64,000 bases of DNA from Halichoerus grypus (lineage: Eukaryota; Chordata; Mammalia; Carnivora; Phocidae). The stretch covers positions 102,684,696-102,748,695 of the forward strand of contig NC_135720.1 in assembly GCF_964656455.1 (NCBI RefSeq), read 5' to 3'. The notes under the pieces are model-generated. The model was given only the letters and a program-made list of their open reading frames with translations. It did no database searches and was not told the origin of the DNA. The translations under genes were made by a program, and so were the position numbers. Positions 57,335-64,000 of this stretch are shown here, in pieces. Position 1 is the first letter of the stretch, and each line of letters opens with the position of its first letter.

Positions 57335-60300
57335 AGTCATTGTTATCTTTTATTCAAAAATGTCTTTATTGTTTCTTTCTTTCCTGCGTTCCTTTATGTC
57401 CTAATTTTCCTCTATTGTCTAGCTGCTTCTTTCATGGCTTCTTATATTTCTTCTTTGCTTATTTCCTTTGCAGTTGCAATTATTACATTAATTTTTTTAA
57501 TTCCAAAAATAATTTTACATTACAGTTTTTTTTTTTTTCCTTCTTTTATCCATGGACATCTTTTTGTATTACAGGTTTTAGGTACCCCATGGAGGAATGT
57601 TTCTGGTGAGTTACTTCATCTATAAGGAAGTTCTGCTCTCCTTTTTTTTTTTTTTTTTAGAATTTTTCTTGTAGTACTGAATTTTTCCTTTTTTGTTTAA
57701 CTGTATTTTAAGGAGTTGAGTTGTCTCGGACCAAGGAGGTTTTGCTTGGGGGCAGTTGCCTTCCAGGTTTCTTAACCTTTTATCCTCCCTTGCTACAGGG
57801 AGAATATAGTGTCTCTATGCACCCATGGCTCTGCTTTTAGGATATAATCTTGCAGATTTGAGCTCTCACTGCCTTTCTTCAATAGCTGCTGCTAATAAAA
57901 GAGGCGACCCGTCTTCCCAGGTGTACTTTTCACTTTTAGAGGATAGTGCTTCCTGGAGCCCACTTTCTGTGTTATCTTTTGCTACCCCCCTCAATATCCA
58001 TGGCCTGTTTATCTTAGCCCATCTCATAGTGGTTCCAACTCTGTATATTTCCTTCTCATATCTCAGAGTGTATATTTCTGAGCTTTTCCATTGTTGAGCC
58101 CCCTGCACATCCCTTTTTCTTTCCCACCATGCTGTGATAGGTTCTAAGAGCAGAACTGAGGAGTTCTGTTGGAGTTTGGGATGTTGATATCCAAGTGGTA
58201 TCCAAGTGGATGTTGATATCCAGGGGCAGACTGTTGTAGTTAGTAGATTTTCTTCTTATTGTCTAGCTCAATATGTTGCTTGTGCACCTATGTTTCATTC
58301 TCCTTGTGGCTCTGTGTGATTTCCAGGAAAGAAGTGGAACAATTCAGAAAGAAGTTGCCATAATGTCACTACCAAAATTGGAAGTCAATCTTCTTAAAAA
58401 TTAGTTGTTTTTTTTTTTTTTTCAGATAGGTCCATATTCTAAAGTCATGAACATATATACAATGAAAGGTCTTCCTCTCATCTCTGTCCTCTAGCTGTCT
58501 ATCTTCTCTTCCAACAAGAATATTTCCATTCTCTTGTATAACTTTCAGAGATATACTGTGAATGAAAAAAAAAATGAATTAGGAATGTTTGCTTCTGAAA
58601 AGATGGGGTAGTTGTACTTTCCCCATCCCTCCCACTAAGTGCAGCTAAATCATAATTGAACGTTATACATAAAACAAACATAAGAAGATTCTCAAAGGTG
58701 GGGAGGGGAAGGCAGGCAGCTAGGGACCATGGGATCTGATGAACAATATGGCACTGAATTTCCTTGATTTTTTTCTGCTTCACATATCTAGATTGGACTC
58801 TAGAAAAGCCAGCAACCTGGAGATGCCTGTGGGCACAGATAAAAAAATAAGCCTCAAGACAAGCCTAATCTCTCTAGGTAAAGGGCCAGGAAAGGAGCAG
58901 CCTAGCAAGACAGAAAACTTTTAGACTGCAACTGCTCCAGGCAAACACCACAGGAAAAAATTATGGCATCACCTCAGTCAGCAAGTGCCAAGTGAAAAAG
59001 GCTATCCCTAAATCCTGGCCAGGCTGTAATGAAGTAACCCTCCTCCTCCTAGTAGGGGTGGTGTCAAAGGAGGTGTAGAGGAGGGTCATGACTTTCCATA
59101 CTGTTCAGCAATAATGAGGCCATCCCCACTGCAGTGTTAATGGAGACCACTCCAAGAGCACAGGCCATACCACCAATGAGCAATAACAAGGAGTCCCCTC
59201 CTACTCACTGGAATGGTGACCCATGAGCCTTAGAAGATGGGTCAGGAATTTCACTACCACTTAGCAAGAAAGAGGCTACTCCTCAAACACCTTCTCACCT
59301 CCAGGCCAGTGGAGGTCGTGTGGGAGCAATAATGAGGAATCCCTTCTTATCCCAGCCAGAGTGATACAAGAAGAACCTAGTAGGGAGACTTGCTTTCACC
59401 CTCAACCAGCAGGAACAAGGAGTCCTCTCCCCATGCTGAGTGATAAACCTAAATTTCTATCCCCCTATGTGGCAATAATGAGGTGGCATTCCCCTTCTCA
59501 CACCAGAATAATGCCAAAAGAAGCCTGGAAAAAAGATGAGTTAAATAAAATGCAGTGTCATAACATAATATCCAAAATATCCAGATTTTAGTAGAAAATC
59601 ACTCCTCATACCAAAAACCAGGAAGATTTCAACTTAAATAAGAAGAAACAATCAACAGATGACAGAGATACTAGAATTATCTGACAAGGATCTTAAGGCA
59701 GCCATAATAAAAATGCTTCAACAAGCAATTGTAAGCATGCTTTAAACAAATGAAAAAAATAGAAACAGAAAGTCTGTAAAGAAATAGTACATACAAAGAA
59801 GAAACATGGAAATTTTAGAACTGAAAAATACAATAACTAAAAAAGAAAAAAAAACTCTCAGTGGATGGGTACAACAGCACAATGGAGAAGAGTGAAAAGA
59901 ATCAGTGAACTTCAACATAGGTCAATAAAAATTGCCAAATATGAAAAACAAAGAGAAAATAGACTGAAAAAAAAAATGAGCAGAACTTCAGGGACTGTAA
60001 AAGACCTAACATGTCATCAGAGTCCTAAAAACAGAAAAGAAAGAGGGTGAGTCTGAAAAAGTATTTGTAGACAGTAGGGCTGAAAATTTCCCAAATGTGG
60101 CAACAGACATGAACCTACAGATTCAAAAAGCTAAGCTAATCCCAAACAGGATAAACCCAAGGAAGTCCACAGCAAGACAAATGACAGACAAACTTCTGAA
60201 AACTAAAGACAAATATAATTCTTAAAAGCAGCAAAAGACAAATGGAATTTTATCATAGTGGGGAATGAAACTGGAATTATAGCAGATTCTTCATCAGAAA

Positions 60301-60726
60301 CCATGGAGACCAGGAGGAATGGCATACCAATTTTCAAGTGCTCAAGGAAAAGAACTGTCAACCTAGAATCCTATCTCCAGCAAAAAATATCCCTTAGGAA
60401 TTGAGGAGCCAAGGCATTCTCAGTTGAAGGAAAACTAAGAGAATTTTCTTCTAGAAGACCTACTATCCTAAACAAATGACTAGAAGTAGTTCTCTAAACA
60501 GAAAGGGACGAATGAAAGAAGAAATCTGGACATCAGGAAGGACACAGTAAACAGAAGATATGTAAATGCAATAGACTTTTTTCTCCTTTTGTGATTTCTA
60601 AATTATGTTTGGTGGCTGAAGCAAAAATTATAACACTGCTTGATATTGTCCTAGGTGTATGTATTACATTACAAATGGGAGAGGATAAAGTGATATAAAG
60701 GGAGATTCACTTGAAATGGTAAAATG

Positions 60727-61376
60727 TCCACACTATGCAGCCCTTGTGGAAGACAGGACGGAGGCTCCTCAAAAAGTTAAAAATAGAACTACCCTACTAT
60801 CCAGTGATTGCACTACTGGCTATTTACCCCCAAAATACAAAAACTAATTCAAAGGGATGCATGCACCCCAATGTTTATTGCAATATATTTACAATAGCCA
60901 AGATATGGGAGCAGCCCAAGTGTCCATTCACAGATGAATGGGTAAAGAACATATGGTATATATATATATATATATAATGGGATATTATTCAACCATAAAA
61001 AAAGAATGAAATCTTGCCATTTGCAACAACATGGATGGAGCTAAAGAGTATAAGGCTAGGCAAAATAAGTCAGTCAGAGCAAGACAAATACCATATTATT
61101 TCATTCATATGTGGAATTTAAGAAACAAAACGAACAAACAAAGGGGAAAAAAAGGAGAGATAGAGACAAACCAAGGAATAGAGTCTCAAGTATTGAGGAC
61201 AAACTGATGGTTACCAGAGGGGAGGTGGGTGGGGGAAGGGTGAAATAAGTGGATTAAAGAGTCACTTATGAGCACTAAGTAATGTGTAGAAATGTTGAAT
61301 CACTACATTGTACACCTGAAACTAATATAACACTGTATGTTAACCATGCTGGAATTAAAATTAAAAACTTCAAAAA
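60727..61376 (+). mobile_element. Younger L1 3' end nested in the old L1
   Basis: The old L1 text stops at GGTAAAATG and resumes at ACTATGATAAGTTATG. Between lies a canine-type L1 end (GGAGGCTCCTCAAAAAGTTA, AACATGGATGGAGCTAAAGA, GAATCACTACATTGTACACC) with an AT repeat at 60955-60976. It is 5'-truncated. Confidence 0.8.
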
Positions 61377-63412
61377 GTGGCTGTATCAATTGACTATGAT
61401 AAGTTATGTATATATACTGTAGTAGCAGGAGTAATCACTAAAAAATTCTACACAAAAAGGTCCACTTAAAAATACTACAGATAAGTCAATGGAATTCTAA
61501 ACAATGTTCAACTAACACACAGGAAAGCAGATAAAACAGAAAAACAAAAACCAGGGAGAACAGAAAAATACAAATAAAATAACAGAGACTTAAACCCTAA
61601 TATATCAATAATTTAAGCTATGAATGATATAAATATAATTATTAAAAGATAGATATTTGCAAAATGGATTAAAAATGGTGCAACTATATGATGTATAATA
61701 GAAACTCACTTCAAATACAATGAGATAAGCAGGTGAAAAACAAGATTATGGAAAAAGATATATTGTGCAAGCATTATTCAAAAGAAAGTAGGAGTGGCTA
61801 TGTTAATAGCAGAAAAAGTACCTTCAGAGCAAAGAAAATTACCAGAGACAGAGGGGGACATTATAAAATGATAAAGGGGTCAATATGCCACAAAGAGTTA
61901 GCAATTCTAAATGTGTATGCACCAAATTACAGAGCTGTGAATTATGTGAAACAAAAACTAGAACTGAAAGAAGAAACAGACAAATCTACAGTTATAATTA
62001 GACATTTCAACAACCTGAACAATGCGTAGAACAGCTAGATAGAAAATCAGCTAGAATATAAAAGACCACCAATCAAAAAAGATCTAATGAATATGTGTAG
62101 AACATTCTACTTAACAAAGGAGGTTATGTATTCTCTTCAAGTGCCTATGGGATATGACAAGATAGACCATATTCAGGGCCATAGACCCCCACAAAATTTA
62201 AAAGAATTTGAATCATACAATGTATTCTCTGTCTACAATGGAATGAAACTAGAAATCAATAACAGGAAATGCTCCAAACACTTGGAAACAAACAACATAT
62301 TTCTAAATAATCTATGAATTGAAGGGACAGTCTCAAGGGAAATAAAAAATTATGCTGAATTGAAAGAAAATAAAAATGCAACCTATCAGAATTTGTGGGA
62401 CACAGCTAAAGCAGTGCTGAGAGAGAAATTATTATCACTAAATATTTTCATTATAAAAGAGCATAAGTGTGAAATGAACAAAGCTTCTCTGTCAACCCCC
62501 TCCCCACAAAAGAGCAAAGTAAACCCCAAACTAGAAAAAGGAAGGAAATATTAACAGAAATCAATGTAAGTGAAAACAAAAAAATACAGAAAAAATCAGT
62601 GAAAGAAAGAGCCAATTCTTTGAAAAGATCAATAACTTTGAAAGACCTCATACAAGAAAAAGAAAAAAAAGACACCATTATTAATGGCAGGAATAAAATA
62701 GGGCATAGCATTGAAGACATCAAAAGGATGATAAGGGAACACTATATGCAACCCTACACATAGAAATTTGACAACTTAGATGAAAAGGACCTAATTCCCC
62801 CCCCAAAACGCAAACTACCACAACTATTAAGTATGAAATAGATAATTTGAATAGCCCTATATTTGTTAGGAAATTGGGTTCATAATTTTAAAACTCCCAA
62901 AAAAGAAATCTTAAGGCCCAGATTGTTTCACTGGAGAATTATGCCAAATGTTTAAAGAAGAATTAACATCAATTGTATAAACAATCTCCAGAAAATAGAA
63001 AAGTTTATTTTATGAAGCTAGGATCATCCTGATACCAAACCAGATAAAGACAGCACAAAAGAAGAAAGCTGCGGATCAGTATTCCTTATGAATACAGATG
63101 CAAAAGTCCTCAACAAAATATCAGCAAATAAAATCCAGCAATATATAAAAGGAATTATAGATCCCATGACTCCATGGGTCTCTTCCAGGGATTTAAGACT
63201 GGTCCAATATATGAAAATCAGTTAGTGCAAGCCACCATATTAACAGGTGAGAGAAGAAAAGGCACATGGACATATTGATTTGTACAGAAAAAGCATTTGA
63301 CAAAATACCACACCCATTCATGAGTTTTAAAAATTATCAGAAAAGTAGTACTAGAGGCTTGCTCAACTTATTAAAGAACATCTACAAAAATTTTACAGCT
63401 AACCTCAATCTT

Positions 63413-63607
63413 TTTTGTTTTAAAGATTTTATTTATTTATTTGACAGGGAAAGATACAGTGAGAGAAGGAACACAAGCAGGGGGAGTGGGAGAGGGAGAA
63501 GCAGGCTTCCCGTGGAGCAGGGAGCCCAATGCGGGGCTCGATCCCAGGACCCTGGGATCAGGACCTGAGCGAAGGTAGATGCCTAATGACTGAGCCACCC
63601 AGGTGCC
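63413..63607 (-). mobile_element. Can-SINE inserted in the old L1
   Basis: Reverse-oriented: AAGATTTTATTTATTTATTT tail to the head read as CCACCCAGGTGCCCC. CCTCAATCTT is duplicated at 63403-63412 and 63608-63617. Confidence 0.94.
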
Positions 63608-64000
63608 CCTCAATCTTAATGGTGAAAGAATAAATGCTTCATCTCTGATTGTAAACAAAGCAGGGATGTCTACTGCCACCATTTTTATTTCACATAATGC
63701 TGGAAGTTCTGGTGAGTACAATTAAGCAAGAAAAAAAAAAATCATATGGAAATGTCTCTATTTGCAGATGATGTGATTGTTTACTTAGAAAATCTCAAGG
63801 AATCTACAAAAAATCTCCTGGAATTAATCAGTAAATTCAGCAAGATCACAGAATATAAAGTCAACATACAAAAATCAATTGTATCGCAACATACTAACAA
63901 TGAACATGTGCAAATGGTAGTTAAAAATACAATACCATTTATAGTCACTCAAAAAGAGAAAGAAATATTTAGGTGTAAATCTAATAAAACATGTATAGAA

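Larger units (their letters stand above)
53946..64000 (+). other. CYP39A1: CYP39A1 intron 1 (partial)
   Basis: At least 10 kb of intron made up largely of old L1 sequence, the unassigned ancient repeat, and two Can-SINEs. No further coding exon was recognised. Confidence 0.8.
58560..64000 (+). mobile_element. Old L1, sense, near full length, truncated by the window
   Basis: Begins with 5'-UTR/ORF1-like sequence (GAAAAGATGGGGTAGTTGTA), then ORF1 (GAATCAGTGAACTTCAACAT, GGATAAACCCAAGGAAGTCC, GAAAACTAAGAGAATTTTC) and ORF2 (GAAACTCACTTCAAATACAA, GCACCAAATTACAGAGCTGT, CAGATGATGTGATTGTTTAC). Reading frames are full of stops. It is interrupted by a younger L1 and a SINE and continues past the right edge. 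Confidence 0.85.

Noticed and set aside
1..64000. CRISPR arrays, bacterial operons, prophage or a novel defence system
   Set aside because: Exon-intron genes, mammalian repeats and CpG islands show that this is vertebrate nuclear DNA; no such system is present.

Overview
This window is mammalian nuclear DNA, almost certainly from a carnivore of the arctoid (bear, seal, mustelid, panda) side. The evidence is many tRNA-Lys-derived Can-SINEs of the type that starts GGGGCGCCTGGGTGGCTCAG, the lack of any copy with the canid SINEC_Cf head, and canine-like L1 sequence. No bacterial, viral or CRISPR-like system is present. The species is not determined.

Four protein-coding genes are recognised, in the order and orientation known from human chromosome 6p12 (read here in the opposite direction). 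(1) The last two coding exons of PLA2G7 (+, 3299-4017) with a poly(A) signal. (2) TDRD6 (-, 19932 to 7565), with a 6,073-nt first coding exon and three small downstream exons, reconstructed to 2,103 codons. (3) SLC25A27/UCP4 (-, 53122 to 28386), all nine coding exons, with GT-AG junctions and phases that sum to exactly 323 amino acids. (4) The first coding exon of CYP39A1 (+, 53769-53945), whose intron 1 fills the rest of the window. PLA2G7 and TDRD6 are tail to tail. SLC25A27 and CYP39A1 are head to head across a 646-bp CpG-rich shared promoter holding an X-box (RFX) motif, a ZNF143-type motif and an inverted CCAAT box.

The genes do unrelated jobs: plasma PAF acetylhydrolase (PLA2G7), germ-granule scaffold of spermatids (TDRD6), mitochondrial inner-membrane carrier (SLC25A27) and oxysterol 7-alpha-hydroxylase (CYP39A1). 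Their adjacency is conserved synteny, not an operon.

The rest is intron and intergenic sequence full of repeats: at least 11 Can-SINEs (many with clear target-site duplications), an antisense L1 at the left edge, an old sense L1 filling the right edge with a younger L1 nested in it, older L1/L2/MIR fragments, and an internally deleted Tigger1 DNA transposon. The most useful leads are a phase-compatible candidate alternative terminal exon for SLC25A27 at 24048-24116, the promoter motifs between SLC25A27 and CYP39A1, an eighth Tudor-like domain of TDRD6 split over exons 2 and 3, and several small insertion or duplication scars.
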